A stretch of 64,000 nt of DNA, from assembly GCA_963763365.1 (NCBI GenBank), contig CAVXOE010000012.1, positions 186,001 through 250,000 of the forward strand. The letters are read 5' to 3'. The translations under genes were made by a program, and so were the position numbers. This document shows, piece by piece, positions 14,800-23,877 of this stretch. The DNA comes from VAZQ01 sp963763365 (lineage in GTDB: Bacteria > Pseudomonadota > Alphaproteobacteria > Rhizobiales > Xanthobacteraceae). How positions within the stretch are numbered: the stretch's first letter is position 1; each line of letters begins with the position of its first letter. Under the pieces are notes generated by a model. It ran no database searches, had not been told where the DNA came from, and worked only from the letters and a program-made list of their open reading frames with translations.

Positions 14800-17301
14800 A
14801 TGAGAGGCAGGGTCTTGCGCGAGAAAGAGCTTCGCATAGCGCTCGTCTGCTTCGGCGGCGTTTCGCTCGCCGTCTATATGCACGGCATGACCAAGGAGAT
14901 CCTCAAGCTGGTGCGTGCGTCGAGCGCGCTGCATGCCTTTGGTGACCGCGCCGAGCGCGCCGCCGCGACGTTCCCCGACCGCCGGGCCCAGAACGGGTCC
15001 GAGCCCGACACCGAGCCGGTCTATTTCGAACTGCTGCGTGAGATCGGCCGAAACATCGAACTGCGCGTCGTCGTCGACATCATCGCCGGCGCCTCCGCCG
15101 GCGGCATCAACGGCACCATGCTGGCGCGCGCGCTGGCGCATGACCTGTCGATGGATGCGCTGCGCGACCTCTGGCTCGACAACGCCGATGTCTCCGTCCT
15201 GCTCGATCCCGAAGCGCGGGCGGGAAGATGGAGCAAATTTCTCCTCAAGCCGTTCATCTGGGCAGCGGCGAAGTTCGGCCGGTTCGGCCTGATCCAGGAC
15301 TTAGAGGTCCGCAGCAAGCTTTCGCTGCTCGTGCGCTCGCGCTGGTTCAAGCCGCCGCTCGATGGACGCATCATGGCCGCGTTGATGTATGACGCGGTCA
15401 CGTCGATGGGTTCGCCGCGCCGTGCCCGGTCGTCGCTGCTGCCATCGGGTCATTCGCTCGACCTGTTCGTGACCGTGACCGATTACTACGGCTACCATCA
15501 ACTCGTTCAGATCCACGATCCGCCGCTCATTCACGAGCTCGACCATCACCACATCCTGCATTTCGCCTATCACCGCCATTCCAGCGGCGAGATCGAAAGC
15601 GACTTTGAATTGGACAATGCGCCGGGCCTGGCCTTCGCGGCGCGGGCGACCTCCTCGTTTCCAGGCGCATTTCCGCCGGCGCGCATTGTCGAGATGGACG
15701 AGGTGGTCGCCCAGCGGCTCGGCAATTGGCCGCGCCGCGCAACCTTCATCGCCAAAAGCTTTGCCCACCAACTGCAGGCCGGCATCGATCCATCGACCAC
15801 TCCGTTCATCGACGGTTCCGTGCTCAATAACCGCCCGTTCCAGCAGGCGATCTCGGCGATCCATGGCCGGCCCGCTTATCGCGAAGTGGACCGCAGGCTG
15901 GTCTACATCGACCCGCATCCGGCACCGATGGCGTCACATCACCACGCCGGCATCCCCGGGTTCTTCGCGACCTTGCGCGGGGCGCTGTCCGACATCCCGA
16001 GCTCGCAACCGGTGACCGACGAACTCGGCTGGGTGGTCGACTTCAACGACCGGGTGCGCCGGCTGCGTGCGATCATCGACAGCGCGCGTCCGCATGTCAG
16101 CGAGTTGGTCGCCAAGTTCATCACCAGCGGCTTCGATCGCGCGATCACCACCGACGAACTGCGCACATCGCGCGAGCAGGTGAACGATCATGTCGCGCAG
16201 GATGCCGGGTTCGCCTATCAGGCCTACGTGCGGCTCAAGCTCGCGTCGGTGCGGGCATTCGGCGCGCAACTGATCGTGAAGCTGCGCGGGGTGTCGCCGC
16301 AGTCTCCGCTGTCGCGCGTGGTCGCCGAGATCATCGACGCCTGGGCGATCCACAAAGGCATCGTCTACCAGCGCGCCGACAGCACGGCGCTCGAATTCGA
16401 GACCCAGGGCTCGGCGCGACCGCCCGGCTGGGTCGGCTATCTGCTCGCTTTCGACGTGAAGTACCGCGAGCGGCGCCTGCATTTTCTCATCGAGGGACAG
16501 AACCGGCTGTACGAATTGCTGGGCCAGGAGCGCTTCGCCGGCTTCGATCCGCGCATCGTCGATCGCCTCAAGCGCGAGTTCTACGGCCAGCTTGACGCGC
16601 TTCGCCGCCGGGATAATCCCGAATTCTACAGCGCCGAGGTCCGCGACCTGGTGGCGGATACATTCCCGTTCGCTCCTTCCGCCGGCGAGGTCAGAAATCT
16701 GCACAGCTATGCCAAGTCGTTCGTGCAGCAGAACGCCGACAAGATCGACCGGCTCATCGCCAAGCTCGCGACCGAGATCGACCTCAACGCCAGCACGCGC
16801 GATCTCGACAAACTGCTGGCGACGCTCGATCCGGCCCATTGGCATCCGGAGGCGCGGCGGGAGGTGATCGTCAACTATCTCGGATTTCCGTTCTGGGACG
16901 TGCTGACCTTCCCGGTGATCACCGGACGCGAGACCGGTGAGCTCAACGAGATCCTGGTCGACCGGATCAGTCCGCAGGACGCGCGGGCGCTGCGCGGCTT
17001 TGCCGGCATCGAGAGCCTCAAGGGCATCGGCCTTGGCCATTTCGCCGCGTTCTTTTCGCGCGCCTACCGGGAGAACGACTATCTGCTCGGCCGCCTGCAC
17101 GCGCTCGACCGGCTGATCGACATCGTCTGTGATGCGGCCGGAGCGGACGCCGTGCAGGACCGGATCGACGTGACAGCCCTGAAGAAGCAGGGCTTCAGCA
17201 AGATCCTCGACAGCGAGGAGCCGCACCTCGCTCACAGCAAGGACCTGATCGCAGCCCTGCGCGATTGCATCGCCCGGATCGGTGCCGAACCGGCGGAGTG
17301 A
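14800..17301 (+). CDS. Patatin-like phospholipase, long form
   Basis: An 833-residue protein of the bacterial 'patatin-related' group. The N-terminal domain starts with the glycine-rich oxyanion strand FGGVSLAVYMHGM, has the nucleophile elbow GASAG (Ser99) and the catalytic Asp338 in IDGSVLNNRPF, so the Ser-Asp dyad is intact. The C-terminal half (about 400-833) is helical and lacks a motif I can name. No signal peptide or membrane segment is evident, so it is probably cytoplasmic or peripheral; substrate unknown. An alternative TTG start at 14815 would begin at REKELRIALV. Its 3' end overlaps the annotated end of hemB on the other strand. Confidence 0.85.
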   Translation: MRGRVLREKELRIALVCFGGVSLAVYMHGMTKEILKLVRASSALHAFGDRAERAAATFPDRRAQNGSEPDTEPVYFELLREIGRNIELRVVVDIIAGASAGGINGTMLARALAHDLSMDALRDLWLDNADVSVLLDPEARAGRWSKFLLKPFIWAAAKFGRFGLIQDLEVRSKLSLLVRSRWFKPPLDGRIMAALMYDAVTSMGSPRRARSSLLPSGHSLDLFVTVTDYYGYHQLVQIHDPPLIHELDHHHILHFAYHRHSSGEIESDFELDNAPGLAFAARATSSFPGAFPPARIVEMDEVVAQRLGNWPRRATFIAKSFAHQLQAGIDPSTTPFIDGSVLNNRPFQQAISAIHGRPAYREVDRRLVYIDPHPAPMASHHHAGIPGFFATLRGALSDIPSSQPVTDELGWVVDFNDRVRRLRAIIDSARPHVSELVAKFITSGFDRAITTDELRTSREQVNDHVAQDAGFAYQAYVRLKLASVRAFGAQLIVKLRGVSPQSPLSRVVAEIIDAWAIHKGIVYQRADSTALEFETQGSARPPGWVGYLLAFDVKYRERRLHFLIEGQNRLYELLGQERFAGFDPRIVDRLKREFYGQLDALRRRDNPEFYSAEVRDLVADTFPFAPSAGEVRNLHSYAKSFVQQNADKIDRLIAKLATEIDLNASTRDLDKLLATLDPAHWHPEARREVIVNYLGFPFWDVLTFPVITGRETGELNEILVDRISPQDARALRGFAGIESLKGIGLGHFAAFFSRAYRENDYLLGRLHALDRLIDIVCDAAGADAVQDRIDVTALKKQGFSKILDSEEPHLAHSKDLIAALRDCIARIGAEPAE

Positions 17302-18370
17302 TCACGCCTACGCTGCCGGCCTTCAGCTTCTCGGCGACGCGCGGCGCGAAATAGCTCAGCACGCCCGACGCGCCCGCGCGCTTGAACGCGATCAGGCTCT
17401 CCATCATGGCCTTCTCGCCGTCGAGCCAGCCGTTCTGCGCCGCCGCCATGATCATCGCGTATTCGCCGGACACCTGATAGGCGAAGGTCGGCATCGCGAA
17501 GTGATCCTTCACCCGGCGAAGGATATCGAGGTAGGGCATGCCGGGCTTGACCATGATCATGTCGGCGCCCTCCTGGATGTCGAGCTCGACCTCGCGCAGG
17601 GCCTCGTCCGAATTGCCGGAATCCATCTGGTAGGTGCGCTTGTCGCCGATCAGCGTCGCCGACGAGCCGACCGCGTCGCGGAACGGTCCGTAGAACGCGG
17701 AAGCATATTTCGCCGCATAGGCCATGATCGACACGTCGACGAGGCCGGCCTGATCGAGGCCGGTACGGATGGCGCCGACGCGCCCGTCCATCATGTCGGA
17801 CGGCGCGATGATGTCGCAGCCGGCCTCGGCCTCGACCAACGCCTGCCTGACCAGCACCTCGACGGTCTCGTCGTTGAGGATGACGCCGTCGCGGACTAGG
17901 CCGTCATGGCCGTGGCTGGTGTAGGGATCGAGCGCCACGTCGCAGAGGACGCCGATCTGCGGCACCTCCCGCTTGATCGCCCGGATGGCCTTGCAGACGA
18001 GATTGTCGGGGTTGAGCGCCTCGTTGCCGTCCTCGTCGCGCAGAGCCGGGTCGGTATAGGGAAACAGCGCGAGGCAGGGGATGTTCAACTCCACGGCCCG
18101 CGCGGCCTCGCGCGCCGCCTCGTCGACCGAAAGCCGCTCGACACCCGGCATGGAGGGGACCGGCACGCGCTTCTTCGTGCCGTCGACCAGGAACAGCGGC
18201 CAGATCAGGTCGTCGGCGGTGAGCACATTCTCGCGCACCATGCGCCGCGCCCAGTCGGCCTTGCGGTTGCGGCGCGGACGAGTGGCCAGGTCGAGCCGGT
18301 TTACCGGCCTTGCTTCGGTCTCGACCGGGGCGAGGCGCGCTTCGATCGGACGCCCGTATTTGATCGCCAT
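17195..18370 (-). CDS. hemB: Delta-aminolevulinic acid dehydratase (3' end probably shifted)
   Basis: HemB joins two 5-aminolevulinate molecules into porphobilinogen in haem synthesis. Schiff-base region signatures IMAYAAKYASAFYGPFRDA and MIMVKPGMPYLDI are present. The open frame encodes 391 residues, but the last 39 (after EKLKAG) are a Cys/Arg-rich tail that simply reads the antisense of the patatin gene. If one G is removed at about 17311-17320 the protein ends at a TAG at 17308-17310 after 353 codons, the typical length in related bacteria, and the overlap with the patatin gene disappears. I judge the true end to be near 17308. Confidence 0.92.
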   Translation of the reverse strand: MAIKYGRPIEARLAPVETEARPVNRLDLATRPRRNRKADWARRMVRENVLTADDLIWPLFLVDGTKKRVPVPSMPGVERLSVDEAAREAARAVELNIPCLALFPYTDPALRDEDGNEALNPDNLVCKAIRAIKREVPQIGVLCDVALDPYTSHGHDGLVRDGVILNDETVEVLVRQALVEAEAGCDIIAPSDMMDGRVGAIRTGLDQAGLVDVSIMAYAAKYASAFYGPFRDAVGSSATLIGDKRTYQMDSGNSDEALREVELDIQEGADMIMVKPGMPYLDILRRVKDHFAMPTFAYQVSGEYAMIMAAAQNGWLDGEKAMMESLIAFKRAGASGVLSYFAPRVAEKLKAGSVGVITPPVRHRSGRCNRAGLRSGPCCERGAAPRCRGSC

Positions 18371-18489
18371 GTTGCTGCTCCCATCTCGCGCCGTCCTTTT
18401 ACCCCGTCCCGTCCAGCGCCGCTACGGGCGTTGCCGGTTGCCGCCCGCTCGCTTTTCTCCGGCCGGAATTTAGGGCAGTTTCGCCCGCA

Positions 18490-19629
18490 ATGGACTTCGA
18501 CCTCAACGAAGAACAGCGCGCGATCCAGGACACCGCCCGCGCCTTTGCGCGTGCGGAAATGATGCCGCATGCGCGCGACTGGGACGAGAACGAGCATTTC
18601 CCGGTCGAGACGCTGCGGCAGGCCGCCGCACTCGGCTTTGGCGGCATCTATGTCGGTGCCGATGTCGGCGGCTCGGCACTGTCCCGGTTGGAGGCTGCGC
18701 TTATCTTCGAGGAATTGGCGCAGGGCTGCCCCTCGACCGCCGCCTACATTTCCATCCACAACATGGTGGCGTGGATGATCGATCGTTATGGCGACGCCGG
18801 GCAGCGCAGCCGCTATCTGCCGAAGCTCTGCACTATGGCGCACTTCGCGAGCTACTGCCTGACCGAGCCCGACGCCGGCTCGGACGCCGCAAGCCTCAAG
18901 ACCCGCGCCACACGTGACGGCGACGGCTATGTGCTCGACGGCAACAAGGCCTTCATTTCGGGCGGCGGCGTCTCCGACATCTACCTGGTGATGGCCCGCA
19001 CCGGCGAGGGTGGCCCGCGCGGCATCTCCTGCTTCGTGGTCGAGAAGGGCACGCCGGGGCTCTCCTTCGGCGCGCAGGAGAAGAAGCTCGGCTGGAAATC
19101 GCAGCCGACCGCCATGGTGATGTTCGAGGGCTGCCGCGTGCCGGCCGCGAACCGGCTGTCGGCGGAAGGGCAGGGTTTCAAGATCGCGATGGCAGGGCTC
19201 GACGGCGGGCGGCTCAACATCTCGGCCTGCTCGCTCGGCGGCGCACAGTTCTGTCTCGACCGTACCATCACCTACATGAAGGAAAGGAAGCAGTTCGGCA
19301 CGCGCCTCGCCGACTTCCAGGCACTCGGGTTCCGCGTCGCCGATTATGCGACCGCACTCGAAGCCGCGCGGCTTCTGCTCTGGCGCGCGGCGGTCGCCGT
19401 CGACCGGCGCGAACCGGCCGCGACGCGTCTCGTGGCGCAGGCCAAGCGCCTTGCGACCGACACCGGCTTCGAAGTCGTCAATGGTTGCTTGCAGCTTTAC
19501 GGCGGGTACGGCTACCTGCGCGATCATCCAATCGAGCGCGTGTTGCGCGATCTGCGCGTGCACCAGATTCTCGAAGGCACCAACGAGGTGATGCGGCTGA
19601 TCGTTAGCCGTGATCTCCTGGGAAACTGA
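18490..19629 (+). CDS. Acyl-CoA dehydrogenase, isobutyryl-CoA type
   Basis: A 379-residue FAD enzyme introducing a 2,3 double bond in an acyl-CoA. CLTEPDAGSDAASL and QLYGGYGYLRDHPIERVLRDL (first and second acyl-CoA dehydrogenase signatures) are intact and the catalytic Glu lies in HQILEGTNEVM near the C-terminus. The next genes are 3-hydroxyisobutyryl-CoA hydrolase and 3-hydroxyisobutyrate dehydrogenase, so the context points to isobutyryl-CoA dehydrogenase in valine breakdown. It is divergent from hemB. Confidence 0.88.
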   Translation: MDFDLNEEQRAIQDTARAFARAEMMPHARDWDENEHFPVETLRQAAALGFGGIYVGADVGGSALSRLEAALIFEELAQGCPSTAAYISIHNMVAWMIDRYGDAGQRSRYLPKLCTMAHFASYCLTEPDAGSDAASLKTRATRDGDGYVLDGNKAFISGGGVSDIYLVMARTGEGGPRGISCFVVEKGTPGLSFGAQEKKLGWKSQPTAMVMFEGCRVPAANRLSAEGQGFKIAMAGLDGGRLNISACSLGGAQFCLDRTITYMKERKQFGTRLADFQALGFRVADYATALEAARLLLWRAAVAVDRREPAATRLVAQAKRLATDTGFEVVNGCLQLYGGYGYLRDHPIERVLRDLRVHQILEGTNEVMRLIVSRDLLGN

Positions 19630-19635
19630 GCTTGA

Positions 19636-20697
19636 ATGCCGGCCTCGGACTCCGACATCCTGTTCGAGCGCCGTGGCGCGGCGGGTCTCGTCACGCTCAA
19701 CCGGCCGCAAGCCCTCAATGCGGTCAGTCACGATATGGTGCGCGCACTCGCAGCCCAGCTTGCCGAATGGCAGACCGACGCGGCGGTGACGCGCGTGGTG
19801 GTGACGGCGAACGGCGGGCGCGCCTTCTCGGCCGGCGGCGACCTGCGCGGCCTCTACGAGCTTGGACGTGCCGGACGCTACGACGAGGCGCTGAGCTTCT
19901 TCCGCGAGGAATACCTGCTCAACGCGATGATCAAGCACTATCGCAAGCCGTACGTTTCGCTCATCGACGGCATCGTCATGGGCGGAGGTGCGGGCATATC
20001 GGTTCATGGCTCTCATCGAGTGGCGGGGGACCGCTTCGTATTTGCCATGCCGGAGGTGAGTATCGGCTTTTTTCCGGATATCGGTGCGACGTGGTTCCTC
20101 ACCCGCATGCCGGGGGAGCTAGGTACGTATGGCGCGCTCACCGGCGAGCGGCTCAATGCCGCCGATGGCGTCGGGACGGGGATTGCGACCCACCGGGTCG
20201 CCTCGTCGCGCTTTCCCGAATTGCTCGAAGCGCTGTGCGGCAACGTCCCGGTCGACGCCATCTTGGGGGCGTTCGCGCAACCGGCCGGGGAGGGGCCGGT
20301 CGTGGTGCGGCGCACGGCGATCGACCGCATGTTCGACAAGGACCGCGTCGAGGACATCCTCGCGGCGCTTGACCACGCGGTAGCGTCGGGCGAAACCGAA
20401 GCCGAATTCGCGCGCACGACCGCCGCCTTGATGCGCACAAAGTCTCCGCTCAGCCTGAAGGTCACGTTGCGGCAGTTGCGGCTTGGCAAGTCGTGCGATT
20501 TCGATCATTGCATGCGCACAGAGTATCGCATTGTCTCGCGCGTCGTGCGCGGACACGACCTCTATGAAGGGATCAGGGCGGTGATCATCGACAAGGACCA
20601 GACGCCGCGCTGGCAGCCATCCGCATTGCAGGCGGTGACTGACGCGGAGGTCGAACGGCACTTCGCCCCGATCCCGGACGAGCTTCAACTGCCATGA
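19636..20697 (+). CDS. 3-hydroxyisobutyryl-CoA hydrolase (enoyl-CoA hydratase family)
   Basis: A 353-residue crotonase-fold enzyme. FSAGGDLRGLYE and the oxyanion stretch GIVMGGGAGISVHGSHRVAG are typical of HIBYL-CoA hydrolases, as are PEVSIGFFPDIGATWFL and the length of about 350 residues, longer than plain enoyl-CoA hydratases. It would hydrolyse 3-hydroxyisobutyryl-CoA in valine catabolism. It starts six bases after the dehydrogenase stop and overlaps the next gene by four bases (ATGA), so these are one operon. Confidence 0.9.
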   Translation: MPASDSDILFERRGAAGLVTLNRPQALNAVSHDMVRALAAQLAEWQTDAAVTRVVVTANGGRAFSAGGDLRGLYELGRAGRYDEALSFFREEYLLNAMIKHYRKPYVSLIDGIVMGGGAGISVHGSHRVAGDRFVFAMPEVSIGFFPDIGATWFLTRMPGELGTYGALTGERLNAADGVGTGIATHRVASSRFPELLEALCGNVPVDAILGAFAQPAGEGPVVVRRTAIDRMFDKDRVEDILAALDHAVASGETEAEFARTTAALMRTKSPLSLKVTLRQLRLGKSCDFDHCMRTEYRIVSRVVRGHDLYEGIRAVIIDKDQTPRWQPSALQAVTDAEVERHFAPIPDELQLP

Positions 20698-21137
20698 GCG
20701 ACGCCAAGCGCGACGCGCGCACGCTGGAACCGGTGCACACCGACGAAGGTGAGGCACAAGGTACGCGATGGGCCTATTGGCTCGTCGTGTTCCTGCGGGT
20801 GATGGCGGGGGTATCGCTGATCAAGGGGCTTTACCACTGGGCGGTGATCTGCGGCATCGGTACGTCGGGCCATAGCGGCTTCGAATCCTACGCCGCGCCC
20901 TACCAGATCGCGACCGTGTTCTTCGCGGTCATCGATCTCGTCGCGGCGGTGGGATTGTGGCTGGCGGCGCCCTGGGGTGCGGTGGTCTGGCTGACCTCGG
21001 TCATCTCGATGGCGGCGGTCGAAATTCTCTTTCCGCAGGTCTATGGCGGAAGCCTCCTGGTGATCCTGATCGAGCTTCTTCTGCTCTGTGGTTACGTCTT
21101 TCTTGCCATCATGGCGGCGCGCGAACAGCCGGCCTGA
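20694..21137 (+). CDS. DUF6163-type membrane protein
   Basis: A 147-residue protein with a polar N-terminus (about 25 residues) and four hydrophobic segments beginning at YWLVVFLRVMAGVSLIKGLY. It matches my memory of the DUF6163 family found next to valine-degradation genes in alphaproteobacteria. Function is unknown. Its start overlaps the hydrolase stop by four bases and 3-hydroxyisobutyrate dehydrogenase follows, so it is co-transcribed with the pathway. Confidence 0.75.
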   Translation: MSDAKRDARTLEPVHTDEGEAQGTRWAYWLVVFLRVMAGVSLIKGLYHWAVICGIGTSGHSGFESYAAPYQIATVFFAVIDLVAAVGLWLAAPWGAVVWLTSVISMAAVEILFPQVYGGSLLVILIELLLLCGYVFLAIMAAREQPA

Positions 21138-21271
21138 ACTGAAATTTTGCGAGAGCAATTTGCCCGCCGATGGCCATGGCTTTGCCACGGCATTCACTCG
21201 TCCAGCGGCGGGCGATTTCACGTCGCCGCAAAAGCACAGTATGATTGCGGGAATTCAAGCGGAGGAGTTCA

Positions 21272-22160
21272 ATGGCGAGAATTGGTTTCATCGGGCTCGG
21301 CAACATGGGGCTGCCCATGGCGCAGAACTTGATCAAGGCTGGGCACGCGGTGCACGGCTTCGATCTCACCAAGTCCGCTGTCGACAGTTTTGCGGCGGGC
21401 GGACGGCGCGGTCGCCCATTCGGTCGCCGAAACCTGCAAGGATGCCGAGGTCGTCGTCACCATGCTGCCTGCGGGACAACACGTGCGTGACGTTTATCTC
21501 GGCAACGAAGGTGTGCTGGCCGCGGTAGGGGAGGGCACGCTGCTGATCGATTCCTCCACCATCGATGTCGAAAGCGCGCGCGCGGTAGCCGAAGCTGCCG
21601 AAAAGCGCGGCCTCGCGATGGTTGATGCCCCCGTCTCGGGCGGCGTCACTGGTGCACAGGGCGCGACGCTGACCTTCATGGTCGGCGGTCCGGATAGTGC
21701 CTTCGCGCGCGCCAAGCCAATCCTCGAGGCCATGGGCAAGACCATCGTGCACGCCGGCGGGGCAGGGAACGGTCAGGCCGCCAAGATCTGCAACAACATG
21801 GTGCTGGGCGCCTCGATGATCGTGGTGTCCGAAGCGTTTCTGCTGGCGGATAAACTCGGTCTCGACGCGCAGAAGCTGTTCGACATCTCTTCCAAGTCGT
21901 CCGGTCAGTGCTGGTCGATGACGAGCTATTGTCCGGTTCCGGGGCCGGTGCCAACCTCGCCTGCCAACCGCGACTACCAGGCGGGCTTTACGGCCGACAT
22001 GATGCTCAAGGACCTGAAGCTTGCGCAGGCCGCCGCCAAGGCGACGCACGCCAGGACGCCGCTGGGGGCGGGCGCCGCGGCGGTCTACGAGCAGTTTGTC
22101 GAGAGCGGCGACGGCAGCGTGGATTTTTCCGGCATTATCCGGTTCCTGCGCGGGGTGTGA
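21272..22160 (+). CDS. mmsB: 3-hydroxyisobutyrate dehydrogenase (one-base insertion)
   Basis: Oxidises 3-hydroxyisobutyrate to methylmalonate semialdehyde with NAD+. The ATG at 21272 follows an AGGAG site and begins with the nucleotide-binding MARIGFIGLGNMGLPMAQN. After AVDSFAAG the frame breaks; the +1 frame continues DGAVAHSVAET and includes the substrate loop DAPVSGGVTGA and the catalytic-lysine region GNGQAAKICNNM. Dropping one G near 21398-21402 gives one protein of about 295 residues, the family size. The rest of the gene is undamaged, so a sequence error is likelier than decay. Confidence 0.88.
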
Positions 22161-22302
22161 TCGCCGCTGGTCCAAGTCTTGCTTCGAGTTGGCATGTGAG
22201 TTTCGCCAATGGGCCGCGAGGCCGATGTTACGGAGGTCGTCATGACGGCATTTCGATCGACGTCGGTTCCTTCACACAATAGGGGCGGGCCTTGCCGCTG
22301 CG

Positions 22303-22971
22303 ATGGCTGCTCCGGGCCGTCTCGCCTTCGGTGCGGGCAATATCGCGATCGACGACAAGAGCGTGCTGATCGTGGTCGACGTGCAGAATTGTTTTCTACC
22401 GGGCGGTAGCCTGGCGGTGAAGGATGGCGATCAGGTCGTGCCCATCATCAACCGCATTGCCAAGAAATTCGCCCATGTGGTGCTGACGCAGGATTGGCAC
22501 ACGCCGGGCCACATCTCGTTCGCGTCGGCGCATTCCGGCAAGGCGCCATTCGACGTGGTCAAGCTTCCCTATGGTGATCAGGTGCTGTGGCCCGACCATT
22601 GTATCCAGGGCACGCCGGGCGCCGAGATCTCGAAGGATATCTCCGTCCCCCACGCCGAGCTCATTGTGCGCAAAGGCTTCAACAAGAATGTCGACAGCTA
22701 TTCGGCGTTCGTCGAAGCCGACCAGAGGACGCCGACAGGGCTCGCGGGCTATCTCAAGGAACGCGGGCTCGCGCGCGTGTTCGTCGCCGGTCTTGCCACC
22801 GATTTCTGTGTCGCCTGGACGGCGATGGACGCGCAGCGCGCCGGGTTCGAGACCTTCGTGCTCGACGACGCCTCGCGCGGGATCGACAATCGCGGCTCGT
22901 TGGCCGCTGCCTGGGCCGCCATGGAGAAGGCCGGCGTCAAGAAGATCAAATCCGACGATCTCGCGGACTGA
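22303..22971 (+). CDS. pncA: Nicotinamidase
   Basis: A 222-residue cysteine hydrolase of the isochorismatase fold that deamidates nicotinamide to nicotinic acid for NAD recycling. The catalytic triad is visible as Asp26 in VVDVQN, Lys in RKGF and Cys in GLATDFCVAWTA; the metal site is supplied by the TQDWHTPGHISF histidines and the WPDHC segment. The ATG at 22303 gives an N-terminus slightly longer than usual; no better internal start is seen. The 140 bases before it hold nothing I recognise. Confidence 0.92.
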   Translation: MAAPGRLAFGAGNIAIDDKSVLIVVDVQNCFLPGGSLAVKDGDQVVPIINRIAKKFAHVVLTQDWHTPGHISFASAHSGKAPFDVVKLPYGDQVLWPDHCIQGTPGAEISKDISVPHAELIVRKGFNKNVDSYSAFVEADQRTPTGLAGYLKERGLARVFVAGLATDFCVAWTAMDAQRAGFETFVLDDASRGIDNRGSLAAAWAAMEKAGVKKIKSDDLAD

Positions 22972-23192
22972 TTGGTCCACCGTTTCGGGGCGAGGGGAGG
23001 CGTGCTGCTGGTCAACGCGCGGTAAATGCGACCGTGACGAATCGATATTAAATCTCCCATTCACCGTGGCAAATAAACCCTATCTTTATCGTGTTGTTTA
23101 AGCCGATTTTAGACCCTGCGGCGTAATGATTGCGGCAAGCGGGGAACAGGGCCTCGCCGCGACAAAACAAAGACAAAACATAGGAAGGCGTC

Positions 23193-23708
23193 ATGATGAA
23201 AGCCGTTGTCAAGACGGCGGAGCCGGTCGATCGCGAAGTGCGATTTGATCACGTCCGTCCGCTCTATCTCGAAGCTTTGACCTTGGTCGAACGGCTGCAT
23301 CGCCGCCTGCTCGACGTCATCAAGGACGAATTCGATCGCCGCAGCCGCGCCGACATCAATTCGGTGCAGGCCCTGCTTCTGTACAACATCGGGGAAAAGG
23401 AGTTGACCGCGGGAGAGCTGCGTACGCGCGGCTACTATCTCGGCTCCAACGTTTCCTACAACCTGAAGAAGCTCGTCGAGATGGGCTTCCTCGACCACCA
23501 GCGTTCGCGCGTCGATCGCCGTTCGGTGCGCATCAAGCTCACCGACAAGGGCCGCGAGGTGCGTGACATCGTGGATGCGCTCTACCAGAAGCACGTTCGC
23601 ACGGTGGAGCAGGTTGGCGGCATCAACTCCGATGAGTTCGCCACGCTGAACAAGTCGCTGCATCGTCTCGAGCGGTTCTGGACCGATCAGATTCTGTATC
23701 GGCTCTAA
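23193..23708 (+). CDS. ldtR: MarR-family transcriptional regulator LdtR
   Basis: A 171-residue winged-helix regulator. The helix-turn-helix lies around ELTAGELRTRGYYLGSNVSY with the wing at LDHQRSRVDRRSVRIKLTDKG; flanking helices supply dimerisation. It closely resembles LdtR of Liberibacter asiaticus, which activates an adjacent L,D-transpeptidase gene, and an L,D-transpeptidase indeed follows here. The 220 bases upstream are unusually AT-rich for this genome and probably hold the promoter and its own operator. A strong terminator follows. Confidence 0.9.
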   Translation: MMKAVVKTAEPVDREVRFDHVRPLYLEALTLVERLHRRLLDVIKDEFDRRSRADINSVQALLLYNIGEKELTAGELRTRGYYLGSNVSYNLKKLVEMGFLDHQRSRVDRRSVRIKLTDKGREVRDIVDALYQKHVRTVEQVGGINSDEFATLNKSLHRLERFWTDQILYRL

Positions 23709-23730
23709 GGTTCAAATCCTGTGACCACGG

Positions 23731-23770
23731 AACGCAGGCCCGGCGCGCGTCGGGCCTGCGTTTTCGTTTT
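23731..23770 (+). terminator. Strong intrinsic terminator after ldtR
   Basis: A perfect 12-base stem (AACGCAGGCCCG at 23731-23742, CGGGCCTGCGTT at 23751-23762) with an 8-base loop, followed by TTTTCGTTTT. It begins 23 bases after the ldtR stop, so ldt needs its own promoter. Confidence 0.92.
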
Positions 23771-23877
23771 CCGCGCCGGATGACCGCTCCGCCAGGGGTT
23801 GGTCTCGCCCCGAGGCCCGTGCTAGGTTTCTCGCCGGGGGCTAGGCTCGACGGTGTGCCGGCGTAGTGATTGGGACC

